Shown: piece by piece, positions 53,705 to 63,108 of the stretch
Layout of the letters: each line of letters starts with the position of its first letter
Position numbering within the stretch: the first letter of the stretch is position 1
From: Roseiarcus sp963833955
GTDB taxonomy: Bacteria; Pseudomonadota; Alphaproteobacteria; Rhizobiales; Beijerinckiaceae
Length of the DNA: 64,000 bases
NCBI GenBank assembly: GCA_963833955.1
Contig: CAWHZY010000011.1
Span: 1-64,000 of the forward strand
Reading direction: 5' to 3'
Notes under the pieces: model-generated
Seen by the model: the letters and a program-made list of their open reading frames with translations, nothing else
Databases searched by the model: none
Told to the model about the DNA's origin: nothing
Made by a program: the position numbers and the translations under genes

Positions 53705-54668
53705 CGCTCATGAGGCGGTGGCCTTCGCGCCAGTCTCCCATATGACCGTCGGAGAGTTCCGGAACTTCCTCCTTTCGGAGCAAGCGGACTCACAAACCCT
53801 GAGCCGGATCGCGCGTGGCGTCACGCCGGAAATGGCTGCTGCGGTTTCAAAGCTGATGCACAATCAGGATCTGCTGCTCGTCGCCAGGAAGTGCAGAGTT
53901 GTGACTCGCTTCCGCAACACCATTGGCCTGCCCCGCACTATGGCTGTACGTCTACAACCAAATCACCCGACCCAGATCGGCGCGGCATTAGCCGCGGCCT
54001 GCCAATTGATCTCGTTTTCCAATCGATCGCCGGAACAGAGGCGGCGAATCGCTCGTTCGGCATCAACCTCGCGATCCTGAAGGAAGGACGGGAGGCGGCT
54101 CTTTCGCTAAAGCGCGGCGTGCTCGGCGACAATGTGATCTATTTCGAGACTGGACAGGGTTCGGCGCTTTCGGCAAACGCGCATCATGGCGTCGACCAGC
54201 AGACTCTCGAAGCGCGCGCCTACGGGGTAGCGCGCGAGTTTTCACCGCTTCTCGTCAACACGGTTGTTCATTGGCCCTGAATAACTTTACGACGGTAAGC
54301 AGATTATTCGCGCGGGTCTCAAGGACCATTCTTGCGGCAAGCTTCTCGGACTGCCGATCGGTTGCGACGTCTGCTACACCAATCACGCCGAAGTCGATCA
54401 AAACGACATGGACACGCTCCTGACGCTGCTGGCTACGGCGGCGGCCGTCACTTTCATCATCGGCGTGCCCGGCGCCGATGATGTGATGCTGAACTATCAG
54501 TCAACCTCGTTCCACGATCAGCTCTATGTGCGCGAGCTTCTCGGCAAGCGCGCTCCAGAGTTCGAGGCCTGGCTTGAGCGGCAGGGGTTGACGGACGAAT
54601 CGGGGCGCCTGCGCGCCGAAGGCGCGGCAATGCCGCTGCTTTCAACTTCACTGGACCTCGCTGGATGA
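53705..54668 (+). pseudogene. eutB: Ethanolamine ammonia-lyase large subunit, decayed
   Basis: Fragments of EutB in three frames: EAVAFAPVSHMTVGEFRNFL to VTRFRNTIGLPRTMAVRLQPNHPT; after a deletion LPIDLVFQSIAGTEAANRSFGINLAILKEG to FSPLLVNTVV; then YDGKQIIRAG to GCDVCYTNHAEVDQNDMDTLL and GVPGADDVMLNYQSTSFHDQLYVREL. The N-terminus is replaced by the IS21 relic. The coenzyme-B12 enzyme cannot be made. Confidence 0.85.
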
Positions 54669-54874
54669 CAGATCTCCCCTCCCAGCGACAGGCGTCGTCT
54701 TCTTTTGCAGCCCGCGTTGCACTCGGGCGCGCCGGCGCAAGCCTGAACACAAAAGAAGTGCTCCGGTTCCAATTGGCGCATGCCGAGGCGCGCGATGCGG
54801 TTCACGTTCTGCTGGACGGCGAAGCCTTGGCCGCCGGAAGATGCACGGTCTCTGGAGGTTATGATTTATGGTGA
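54665..54874 (+). pseudogene. eutC: Ethanolamine ammonia-lyase small subunit, N-terminal fragment
   Basis: 69 residues ending after AVHVLLDGEALAAGRC. FAARVALGRAGASLNTKEVLRFQLAHAEARDAVH is the EutC N-terminus; about 190 residues that should follow are missing. It overlaps the end of the eutB relic by four bases, the normal eutBC arrangement. Confidence 0.8.
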
Positions 54875-54937
54875 AACCGGCTCTTGTGCAGCGCCGCCTG
54901 GCACGCCAGAGCAAGTTGAGCAAACCCATTGGATCGC

Positions 54938-55567
54938 ATGTCTCACGCCGCCGTTTCGATCGCGCCAGGGGTCGATTATTTCCCCGGCTTTCTAGACCGC
55001 TCCGCCCAGGAGGCGCTGCGGGATGAGGTGCAGGCAATTCTCAAGGTCGCGCCGCCGTTCCGCCCGCGGATGCCTCGCACCGGCAAGCCGCTTTCGGTGC
55101 TGATGAGCAACTGCGGGGCTCTGGGCTGGGTCTCGGACGAAGCCGGTTATCGTTATCAGCCGACGCACCCGGAGACTGGACGCCCATGGCCGGCGATGTC
55201 GCCGCCGCTCCTCGCCGCCTTCAAAGCGATAGCTCCTGACGCGCCCGCGCCGGAGGCCTGCCTCATCAACCTATACGACCCAGCCGCGCGGATGGGGCTG
55301 CATCAGGACCGCGACGAGCAGGAGCTTGCCGCGCCTGTGGTCTCATTCTCGCTCGGGGACACGGCGCTCTTTCGCGTCGGCGGGCTTCAGCGCAGCGCGC
55401 CAACCCGCTCCTTCCGCCTCGCTTCGGGCGACGCGATGTCACTTGCCGGCGAGAGCCGTCTCGCGTTTCACGGCGTCGACCGCATCATCGCCGGATCGTC
55501 GACCCTCCTGCCTCAGGGCGGCAGGATCAATCTCACGCTTCGGCGAGTAACGAAGGCCAACGCCTAG
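54938..55567 (+). CDS. alkB: AlkB-like DNA/RNA dealkylating dioxygenase
   Basis: 209-residue Fe(II)/2-oxoglutarate enzyme that oxidatively removes methyl groups from 1-methyladenine and 3-methylcytosine. Conserved LINLYDPAARMGLHQDRDEQ holds the HxD pair; the third ligand is in LAFHGVDRI, and RINLTLRR has the 2-oxoglutarate-binding arginines. ATG 54938 preferred over TTG 54929. Convergent with grpE, stops two bases apart. Confidence 0.9.
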   Translation: MSHAAVSIAPGVDYFPGFLDRSAQEALRDEVQAILKVAPPFRPRMPRTGKPLSVLMSNCGALGWVSDEAGYRYQPTHPETGRPWPAMSPPLLAAFKAIAPDAPAPEACLINLYDPAARMGLHQDRDEQELAAPVVSFSLGDTALFRVGGLQRSAPTRSFRLASGDAMSLAGESRLAFHGVDRIIAGSSTLLPQGGRINLTLRRVTKANA

Positions 55568-55569
55568 GG

Positions 55570-56184
55570 CTATTCGCGGCTCGACGCCTGCTCCTGTCTG
55601 GGCGTGGCTTTCGGGCCGCCCTTGGAGACGCCGACCATCGCCGGCCGCAGGACGCGATCGCCAATCGTCCAGCCGCTCTGGACCACCTGCGAGACCGTGC
55701 CAGAGGGAACAGTCTCATCGGGCGCCTCGAAGATCGCCTGGTGAAAATTGGGATCGAACTTCTGGCCCTTCGGGTCGAGCTTCTTCACTCCGTGGCGGCC
55801 AAGCGCGGCTTCCAGATCCCGGGCGGTCAGTTCGACGCCTTCGATCAGGGAGCGAATCGAAGGATCGGCGCTCTCTCGCGCCTCCGCGGGCAAATGCTCC
55901 AGCGCGCGGGAGAGATTGTCGACCACGGTCAACATATCGCGGGCAAAGCTCGTCACACCATAAGTCTTCGCGTCCGACACCTCCCGCTCGGTCCGCCGGC
56001 GTAAATTCTCCATCTCCGCGAGCGTGCGCAGAACGCGATCCTTCAACTGGCTGTTTTCGGCATTGAGCGCCTCAACGACGGCCAGCACGTTGGGTTCGCC
56101 AGTCTCGTACTGAGCGCCTTCGGCCGCACCCGCCCCGGCCTGCGCGGGTGTGTCGGCGCCCCATTCGGCGTTGTTACTACTCAT
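55570..56184 (-). CDS. grpE: Nucleotide exchange factor GrpE
   Basis: DnaK co-chaperone of 204 residues. A long N-terminal coiled coil (VVEALNAENSQLKDRVLRTLAEMENLRRRTEREV) leads to the head domain with GVKKLDPKGQKFDPNFHQAIF and the C-terminal VVQSGWTIGDRVLRPAMVGVSKG. ATG 56184 is chosen; the open frame to 56283 adds non-family residues. hrcA is not adjacent; glnD lies upstream on the same strand. Confidence 0.94.
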   Translation of the reverse strand: MSSNNAEWGADTPAQAGAGAAEGAQYETGEPNVLAVVEALNAENSQLKDRVLRTLAEMENLRRRTEREVSDAKTYGVTSFARDMLTVVDNLSRALEHLPAEARESADPSIRSLIEGVELTARDLEAALGRHGVKKLDPKGQKFDPNFHQAIFEAPDETVPSGTVSQVVQSGWTIGDRVLRPAMVGVSKGGPKATPRQEQASSRE

Positions 56185-56279
56185 CGTTCCAGGAGCCCCA
56201 TCAGAATTAGGGACGGATATCAGGGCTGACAGGCCAAAAATCAAGCGCGCCAGAAACTGAAATTCTGCAAGCCCTGCCG

Positions 56280-59057
56280 TCAATCGTTGGCGAAGTCCGC
56301 CAGCAATCGGCGTTTGATCGCGGCTTGCTTGGCCGGCGCGGTGATCTTCTGTCCGGTCAAATCGGCGATATAGAAGGAGTTTACCGCCTTTTCGCCGAAA
56401 GTCACAATATGGGCAGAGCCGATGTTGAGATTGAGGCTCGATAGCGAGGCGGTCAGATCCCGTAGCAGGCCAGGCCGGTCGAGACCGGAAACCTCGACCA
56501 CCGTGTAACGGCGAGACAGACTGTTATCGACTGTCACCTCCGGCTCGATCGCGAATGCGTCATGCCGATCGTCGCGTGTCTGTCTCGACGGCGTCATTTC
56601 GCCCAGCCGAACTTCGCCTCGCAGCGTCTTCTCAATGTTGGACGCGATGCGCCGCCCCCGCCGCAGTTCGTCCTCGTCGCGCTCGAAAGCGCGCGAAACG
56701 AAAATCGTGTCGAGCGCCAAGCCGTCGGTCGTGGTGAATATCTGGGCGTCGACGATGTTGGCGCCCGCGGCGGCGCAGGCGCCGGCGATACCAGTCAGGA
56801 GCCGCGGGTGGTCGGGCGCGATCACAGTTACCGCAGTCACGCCATGGAAGGCGTCGGTTGTGACCTCAGTCGCCAGCGAACGCGTATCGGCCGCCATCGC
56901 GTGGAGCAGTCTGGCGTGAGCAGCCTGCCGCGCAGGCTCCACTTTCAGCCAATAGGCCGGATAATGGCGTTGGGCATAAGCGTCGAACTCCGGATCTGAC
57001 CAGCCAGGGAGTAACTTGCGGACGGCCTCCTGAGCTGCTTTGACGCGCCCCTCGCGGTCGATAGCTGAATGACCGCCGCCAAGCGTGACTTCGGTCTCCC
57101 AGTAGAGCGTGCGCAGGAGCTGGCCCTTCCAACCGTTCCACACCCCCGGTCCGACCGCCCGAATATCGGCAACCGTAAGCGCCAGCAGCATTTTGAGGCG
57201 CTCCTGCGTCTGCACGATCGCTGACAGCGCCTCGGCGGTTTTCGGGTCGAACAGGTCACGGCCTTGCGCCATGTTTGACATGACCAGATGCTGTTCGACC
57301 AGCCAGGCCACACGCTCGGCGTTGGCGGCGGTGAGCCCAAGCCGCAGGCCGAGCGCGCGCGCCACCTCGACGCCTGCCCGTGAATGATCGACCCCCCGTC
57401 CCTTGGCGATGTCGTGCAGGAAGGTCGCCAGATAGAGCTCTGTGCGATGGGCGATTTGCGGCATGATCTTGGTGGCGAGCGGCAGTTCTTCCGCTACGCG
57501 TCCCGCTTCGATCGCGCTGACTTCGCCGACGGCGCGAATGAGATGCTCGTCGACGGTGTAGTGGTGGTACATCGAGAATTGCATCATGCCCACGACGCGG
57601 CCGAAATCGGGGATGAACCGCCCGAGCACGCCAGCTTCGTTCATGCGGCGGAGTGCTATTTCCGGGGCGTTGCGTGACGTAAGGGTCTCGAGAAATAGGC
57701 GGTTCGCTTCCTTGTCATGGCGCAGGTGGGCGTCGATCCGCTTTAAAGACTGTGTGACGAGCCTGGTCGCGTCCGGATGAATTGGCAAATTCGACCGGTC
57801 AGCGATCCAGAACAGTCGGATGAGATTCACAGGATCGCGCTCGAAAACGTCGTCGCGGACGACGTTGACCCGATCATTGTCGACTTTGAAATCCTTCGCT
57901 TCCTCGATCGCGCGGGTGCGTCTCCGGAACCGGCCGACGAGCCGGCCGAACGCCGGCGTCGTTTTGGTGTGTCGCTCCTCGAGCGCCGCGCACACGATCG
58001 CGGTCAGGTCGCCGACATCCTTAGCGATGAGGAAGTAGTGCTTCATGAAGCGCTCGACGTCGATCATCCCCGCTCGCGTCGAATAGCCGAGTTGACGGGC
58101 GATCGGCCGCTGAACATCGAAGCTCAGCCGCTCCTCCGCGCGGCCGGCGAGGAAGTGGAGTCGGCAGCGCACGCTCCAGAGGAATTCCTCGCATCGGCGA
58201 AAGAGCGAAAACTCGCGGGGCGAGAACAAACCTGCGGTTACGAGCTCGTTGGGATTGGAAACGCGATAGACGTATTTGGAGATCCAGAACAGCGTGTTGA
58301 GATCGCGAAGACCCCCCTTGCCTTCCTTGACGTTGGGCTCGACGAGGTAACGCGATGCGCCCGCTTTCCTCACTCGGGTTTCGCGTTCGGCGAGCTTCGC
58401 GGCGACGAATTCGGCCGCCGTCTTGGCGACGATCTCCTTGTCGAACCGGGTCCTCAGCGTCTCGAACAGCGCCTTGTCGCCGGTGATGAAACGCGCTTCG
58501 ACGACCGTCGTGCGGATCGTCATGTCGGCGCGCGCCTGTTTCAGGCACTCATCGATTGTTCGCGTCGCGTGGCCAACCTTGAGCCTCAGGTCCCAGAGCA
58601 CATAGAGCAGCGCCTCGACGACCTTCTCCATTCCAGTCGGCGACTTGTTCGGCATGAGGAACAGGACATCGACGTCCGAATAGGGCGCGAGCATGCCGCG
58701 ACCATAACCGCCGACCGCGACAATCGTGGGCAGCGTCCCGCTCGCCAATATCGGGGCAAGCCAGCGCACGGACATTTGGAGTGCGACACGCAGCAATTCG
58801 TCGGTCTCGGCGCTGAGCGTCTCCGCGCAGGCTCGGCCGGTCCCGCCAGCTTCCAAAGCTCGGCGCGCTTCGTCCCGTCCGGCATCGAGCGCAGCCCGCA
58901 AAATCTCAACGGCGGCGCGGCGGAACGCCGGAACGTCTCCCGAATGGGCTTCATGGAGTGAAGCCAGCTCGTCCAGAAGCTTAGCCTGCTCAACGCCCTT
59001 CAGCGTCGGCGCTACGCGCGAGCGGCGTTCAACCGCGGGAACCTCAGCGTCTGACAT
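56280..59057 (-). CDS. glnD: Bifunctional [PII] uridylyltransferase/uridylyl-removing enzyme
   Basis: Nitrogen sensor that uridylylates PII at low glutamine and removes UMP at high glutamine. 925 residues with domains in order: nucleotidyltransferase (VGGYGRGMLAPYSDVDVLFL), helical PII-binding part, HD phosphohydrolase (LATFLHDIAKGRGVDHSRAG) and two ACT domains (TVIAPDHPRLLTGIAGACAA and VEVSGLDRPGLLRDLTASLS). Full length and intact. Confidence 0.96.
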   Translation of the reverse strand: MSDAEVPAVERRSRVAPTLKGVEQAKLLDELASLHEAHSGDVPAFRRAAVEILRAALDAGRDEARRALEAGGTGRACAETLSAETDELLRVALQMSVRWLAPILASGTLPTIVAVGGYGRGMLAPYSDVDVLFLMPNKSPTGMEKVVEALLYVLWDLRLKVGHATRTIDECLKQARADMTIRTTVVEARFITGDKALFETLRTRFDKEIVAKTAAEFVAAKLAERETRVRKAGASRYLVEPNVKEGKGGLRDLNTLFWISKYVYRVSNPNELVTAGLFSPREFSLFRRCEEFLWSVRCRLHFLAGRAEERLSFDVQRPIARQLGYSTRAGMIDVERFMKHYFLIAKDVGDLTAIVCAALEERHTKTTPAFGRLVGRFRRRTRAIEEAKDFKVDNDRVNVVRDDVFERDPVNLIRLFWIADRSNLPIHPDATRLVTQSLKRIDAHLRHDKEANRLFLETLTSRNAPEIALRRMNEAGVLGRFIPDFGRVVGMMQFSMYHHYTVDEHLIRAVGEVSAIEAGRVAEELPLATKIMPQIAHRTELYLATFLHDIAKGRGVDHSRAGVEVARALGLRLGLTAANAERVAWLVEQHLVMSNMAQGRDLFDPKTAEALSAIVQTQERLKMLLALTVADIRAVGPGVWNGWKGQLLRTLYWETEVTLGGGHSAIDREGRVKAAQEAVRKLLPGWSDPEFDAYAQRHYPAYWLKVEPARQAAHARLLHAMAADTRSLATEVTTDAFHGVTAVTVIAPDHPRLLTGIAGACAAAGANIVDAQIFTTTDGLALDTIFVSRAFERDEDELRRGRRIASNIEKTLRGEVRLGEMTPSRQTRDDRHDAFAIEPEVTVDNSLSRRYTVVEVSGLDRPGLLRDLTASLSSLNLNIGSAHIVTFGEKAVNSFYIADLTGQKITAPAKQAAIKRRLLADFAND

Positions 59058-59117
59058 TGGAGGTATATCCTCCCTCGGCTCGGTAATCGCAAGGCCAGCC
59101 GGGTTTCGGCAGAATTG

Positions 59118-60066
59118 TTAGGCTTTACCGACTTTGGCCTCGATTGCGTCCCAGATCGTCACGGCCAGATCGGGTCCGCCAACCTTCTTGATCGCGCGAA
59201 TGCCGGTCGGCGAGGTGACGTTGATCTCCGTGAGATAGCCGTCGATGACATCGATGCCGACGAACAGAAGACCGCGCCGCCTGAGTTCGGGGCCTATCGT
59301 GGAGCAGATCCGCCTTTCTTTCTCGGTCAGCTCGGTCCCTTTCGCGGCTCCGCCACGCACCATGTTGGAACGGATGTCGTCGCCCGTTGGCACACGGTTG
59401 ACGCCGCCCCTGGCCTCGCCGTCGACGAGAATAATCCGCTTGTCGCCGCGCGAGACCGCCGGCAGGAACTTCTGGATCACCCACGGTTCGCGGAGGCTCG
59501 TGCTGAACAGGTCGAACAGCGAGCCGAAATTCGGATCCTGAACGGCCATCTTGAACACCGATGCGCCGCCGAAACCGTAGAGCGGCTTCATCACCACTTC
59601 CCCATGCTCGGCGCGAAACGCCTCGATCGCCGCCTTGTCGCGGGCGATGAGCGTCGGCGGCATGAGCTCCGGGAAATCCATCACGAACAGCTTTTCGGGT
59701 GAATCGCGTACGCCGCGGGGATCGTTGACGACCAGCGTTTTCGGGTGGATGCGCTCGAGCAAATGCGTCGTTGCGATATAGGCTAGGTCGAACGGCGGGT
59801 CCTGGCGCAAGAGCACCACATCGACGGTCGAAAGATCGACCAGCTTCGCCTCGCCGAGACGCGCGTGATCGCCCTCGACGTCCTTGACCGACAGCGGCTC
59901 GGCCATCACTTCAACGCGCGTGCCGTTCAGCCTGAGACGATCGGGCGTGTAATGCAGGATGCTGTGGCCGCGCGCCTGGGCTTCGAGAAGAAGCGCGAAT
60001 GTCGAAGTCTCCGGCGATGCGGATGCGCTCGATCGGGTCCATCTGCGCGGCGACGATCAGGGGCAT
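59118..60066 (-). CDS. gshB: Glutathione synthetase, frameshifted near its N-terminus
   Basis: Ligates gamma-glutamylcysteine and glycine using ATP. From ATG 60066 it reads MPLIVAAQMDPIERIRIAGD, then one surplus base near 60005 (CTTCGACA where the family needs TCGACA) breaks the frame. The next frame carries TFALLLEAQARGHSILHYTPDRL and the whole ATP-grasp domain (VMKPLYGFGGASVFK, RGGVNRVPTGDDIRSNM, FVGIDVIDGYLTEINVTSPTG). Removing one base restores a protein of about 315 residues. A sequencing or assembly indel is as likely as a real lesion. Otherwise only a GTG at 59909 could start the remainder. Confidence 0.85.
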
Positions 60067-60106
60067 GGGCATCCGGTCGAGAGCGGGGGGGGGCGGATTT
60101 CAGGGA

Positions 60107-60496
60107 TCAATCGATCTCAAGCCTATACGCGTCCGGCGCGTGGCGGGGAAGCCGGCCCCGCGCGACGAAGATTGCGTCGCCCCGCCAGGTCAGGCCCGCG
60201 GCCCATGGGTTGCGCGTGAGCCAGACGCGGGCGGCGCGAGCAATTCGCCGCCGCTTCGTTGCGCTGATCGCAATCGCCGCGACTTCCAGATCAGCCCGCG
60301 CTTTGACTTCAACGAAGGCGATCGAGCCGCCCCGTCTCGCGACGAGGTCGATTTCGCCTCCAGACACGACGAACCGCCGCGCCAGGATCGTGTAGCCCTT
60401 GAGGCGAAGAAGCAGCGCCGCAATCAATTCGGCTTTGAGGCCGTAAAGATGCGCGTCGCGCCGGCGCTCTTTGCGCTCGGAGGCGGTATTCCCCAT
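60107..60496 (-). CDS. yraN: UPF0102 family protein YraN
   Basis: 129-residue endonuclease-like-fold protein of unknown role. GLKAELIAALLLRLKGYTILARRF, then GEIDLVARRGGSIAFVEVKAR has the Glu-Asp-Glu-x-Lys pattern of nuclease-fold proteins. Between rsmI and gshB, its usual neighbourhood. The stretch up to 60774 shows no gene. Confidence 0.88.
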   Translation of the reverse strand: MGNTASERKERRRDAHLYGLKAELIAALLLRLKGYTILARRFVVSGGEIDLVARRGGSIAFVEVKARADLEVAAIAISATKRRRIARAARVWLTRNPWAAGLTWRGDAIFVARGRLPRHAPDAYRLEID

Positions 60497-60774
60497 CGTT
60501 GCGGGCCTTCAGCCAAAGAGGCGTGATCGAGACCAACGCACGTTTCCGGCCCGATCGCAATCCGAACAGCGTCAGCGTAGTCGGGATTGGCGACTACATT
60601 GTTGTCGCGTCCAGCTGTGACGACTGATGGGACAATAAGCAAGGCGGGTCGCCGACTTTCGATCCAGGTCCCGAAGGCTTACGCAATCGACGTGTCATGC
60701 GGACGCCCAGCTGGACAAAATCAAGAAAAGAAACGGTCGTCAGTGACCTTCTTTCTGATCGCGGGGATGGCTCC

Positions 60775-61707
60775 TCATCGCTGAGCGCCCGCAATCGCTA
60801 GCGCGCGCGCATAGACCTGCCGTCTCGGCAGCCCATGCTTGGCTGCAATCGTTGCGGCGGCGTCCTTGACCGACAGATTTGTGAGTTGCTCGGCGATTTC
60901 CCGGTCAAGAACGGCTTCGGAGACCGCGGTCCGCTCTTCCGCCGCGCCGACGATGATGACGATCTCTCCCCTAGGCGCCCCGTCCGCGGCGTATTCGGCG
61001 GCGAGCTTGTCCAGCGCGCCGCGCCTCACCTCCTCGTGCAGCTTGGTGAGTTCGCGCGCCACCGCCGCGGGCCGAGGCCCCAGTTCGAGCGCAAGGTCGG
61101 CAAGCGTCTCGGCGAGCCGCCCCGCGGCCTCATAGAAGATGAGCGAGCCGGGCACAGCGGCGAGCGCGTTAATCCGCTCACGCCGCGCCGACGACCGGGG
61201 CGGGAGGAATCCCTCGAAATAGAATCGGTCGGTGGGCAGACCGGCGACGCAAAGCGCCGCGAGCGCGGCGGAGGCGCCCGGCGCCGCGACGACCGCGAAG
61301 CCGAGCTCGACCGCCTCGGCGACAAGCTTATAGCCGGGATCGGAAATGAGCGGCGTCCCGGCGTCGGAGATGAGGGCTAGCGCCTGCCCCTCGGCTATGC
61401 GTCGGAGCGCTCGCGGGCGAGCCTCGGCGGCGTTGTGCTCATGATAAGCCGAGAGCGGCCTCTCAATACCGTAGCGCGCGAGCAGCGCTCGCGACACGCG
61501 GGTGTCCTCGGCCAGGATCGCATCAGCGCCGGCCAGGATCGCCAGGGCCCGCAGCGTCACGTCGCCGAGGTTGCCAATCGGCGTCGCCACGACGTAAAGA
61601 CCCGGATCGAGCGTCGCCGCCGGCAAAGTCGCGTCGCCAATGTGGAAGATTCGGCTTGAGCGAACAGTCGTGACGCTGTCCGACTGGGGACCTTTTGCCG
61701 CGGTCAT
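60775..61707 (-). CDS. rsmI: 16S rRNA (cytidine-1402-2'-O)-methyltransferase
   Basis: SAM-dependent enzyme that methylates the ribose of C1402 in 16S rRNA. 310 residues with LYVVATPIGNLGDVTLRALAIL, the EDTRVSR motif, AYHEHN, LISDAGTPLISDPGY and FEGFLPPR, all family signatures. Divergent from the lipoprotein gene at 61887 with about 180 bases between. Confidence 0.95.
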   Translation of the reverse strand: MTAAKGPQSDSVTTVRSSRIFHIGDATLPAATLDPGLYVVATPIGNLGDVTLRALAILAGADAILAEDTRVSRALLARYGIERPLSAYHEHNAAEARPRALRRIAEGQALALISDAGTPLISDPGYKLVAEAVELGFAVVAAPGASAALAALCVAGLPTDRFYFEGFLPPRSSARRERINALAAVPGSLIFYEAAGRLAETLADLALELGPRPAAVARELTKLHEEVRRGALDKLAAEYAADGAPRGEIVIIVGAAEERTAVSEAVLDREIAEQLTNLSVKDAAATIAAKHGLPRRQVYARALAIAGAQR

Positions 61708-61886
61708 TGCGCTCTAATCCGCCAATCCTCCGGCCGGCTCAATGGTCGACGCATAGCCAAGCGCAGGTGAAAATGCCACAATTTCCGTCGACAGCCAGCG
61801 ATTGGCGGCCATCGCGCGCTGACATTTCGAACGTGGCGGCGCGGCGCGCTTTGCCGGCGCCAGCGCCGATCAGACGAGAGGTAGGT

Positions 61887-63092
61887 ATGAGGTTTGCCGC
61901 TGAGCAACCGGCAGCAGCACGAGGCCTGAGCAGGCGCGCCCTGCTTGGCGGCGGGGTGGCGTTGACGCTCGCGGGCTGCAATTCGGCCGGCATCGAGATG
62001 CCGAACGACGCTGGCGGGGCCGCTCCGGCGCCGGCTCAGCCGGCCGGCGGACCGCCTGTCGGCGAGACGCTGGGCACAGGCCCTGTTCGGGTCGGCATGG
62101 CCCTGCCCTTGACCCAGAACGGGGCCCCAAGCGCGATCGGGGTCTCGATGCGCAACGCAGCGCAACTGGCGATCAACAATTCCGGCTCGACCTCCATCAC
62201 CCTGATGATTCAGGACGACCACTCGAGCCCCGACGCCGCTTCTCAAGCGGCTCAATCGGAGCTTGGGGCCGGAGCGCAGCTCATCCTGGGCCCCGTGTTC
62301 GCCAACGACGTGCGGTCGGCGTCGGCGGCAGCCAAATCGGCGGGACGGCCGATGATCGCGTTCTCGACCGACGTCACCGTCGCGGCCCCGGGAGTCTATC
62401 TCCTGTCCTTCCTGATCCAGGGCTACGTCGACCGGATTCTGCAATACGCCGTCTCGACCGGCAAGAAGTCGTTCGGAATCATGGCCCCGCAAAACGACTA
62501 CGGCAATGTCGCGGCCCAGCGGTTCCAGGAGATGGCGGGGAACATCAATGCGCAAGTGGTCGTGACCGCCCGCTATTCGACCGGGCAGATCGGAAGCGCC
62601 GCGCAACAGGTGGCGGCGGTCCAAGGCCAGATTGACGCCCTTTTCATTCCCGAGCAGGCGGACGCCATGCCAGCAGTCGCAAGCGCGCTCGGGTCGGCCA
62701 ACGTCAAGACCAAGTTTTTGGGGACCGGCGTCTGGAACGACCCGCGGGTGCTCAAATTGCCGCAGATGCAAGGCGCCTGGTTCTCGGCCCCCGACAATTC
62801 GGGCTTCGACGCCTTCGCCCAGCGCTACAAGGCCAAATTCAACAGCGATCCCGCGCGCCTCGCGACGCTCGCCTATGACGCGGTGACGCTGGCCGCGGCG
62901 CTCGCCCGCAATGGCGGAGCGGACCCGTTCAGCCAGGCGGCGCTGACCAATATATCGGGCTTCAACGGCGCTGACGGCGTGTTCCGCTTCCGCGCCGACG
63001 GAACCAATGAGCGGGGCTTCGCGGTCATGGAGATCGCAGAGGACGCCGCCAAGGTGATCAGCCCAGCGCCGCGAAGCTTTGCGGCGGGGTGA
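61887..63092 (+). CDS. LpoA-like penicillin-binding protein activator lipoprotein
   Basis: Periplasmic-binding-protein-fold lipoprotein of 401 residues. A signal with RRALLGGGVALTLAGC gives a lipobox at LAGC, then a proline/alanine-rich linker, then VRVGMALPLTQNGAPSAIGVSMRNAAQLAI and GAQLILGPVFANDVRSASAAAK of the LppC/LpoA or type 1 binding family. Location divergent to rsmI is the conserved site of such genes in proteobacteria. ATG 61887 has GAGAGG upstream; the frame to 61695 is extra. It probably activates a class A PBP, by homology only. Confidence 0.83.
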   Translation: MRFAAEQPAAARGLSRRALLGGGVALTLAGCNSAGIEMPNDAGGAAPAPAQPAGGPPVGETLGTGPVRVGMALPLTQNGAPSAIGVSMRNAAQLAINNSGSTSITLMIQDDHSSPDAASQAAQSELGAGAQLILGPVFANDVRSASAAAKSAGRPMIAFSTDVTVAAPGVYLLSFLIQGYVDRILQYAVSTGKKSFGIMAPQNDYGNVAAQRFQEMAGNINAQVVVTARYSTGQIGSAAQQVAAVQGQIDALFIPEQADAMPAVASALGSANVKTKFLGTGVWNDPRVLKLPQMQGAWFSAPDNSGFDAFAQRYKAKFNSDPARLATLAYDAVTLAAALARNGGADPFSQAALTNISGFNGADGVFRFRADGTNERGFAVMEIAEDAAKVISPAPRSFAAG

Positions 63093-63108
63093 GGCGTCGC
63101 TCGCCGCC

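Noticed and set aside
60424..60642. 72-codon minus-strand frame upstream of yraN
   Set aside because: No ribosome site or recognisable features; overlaps the yraN start out of frame.
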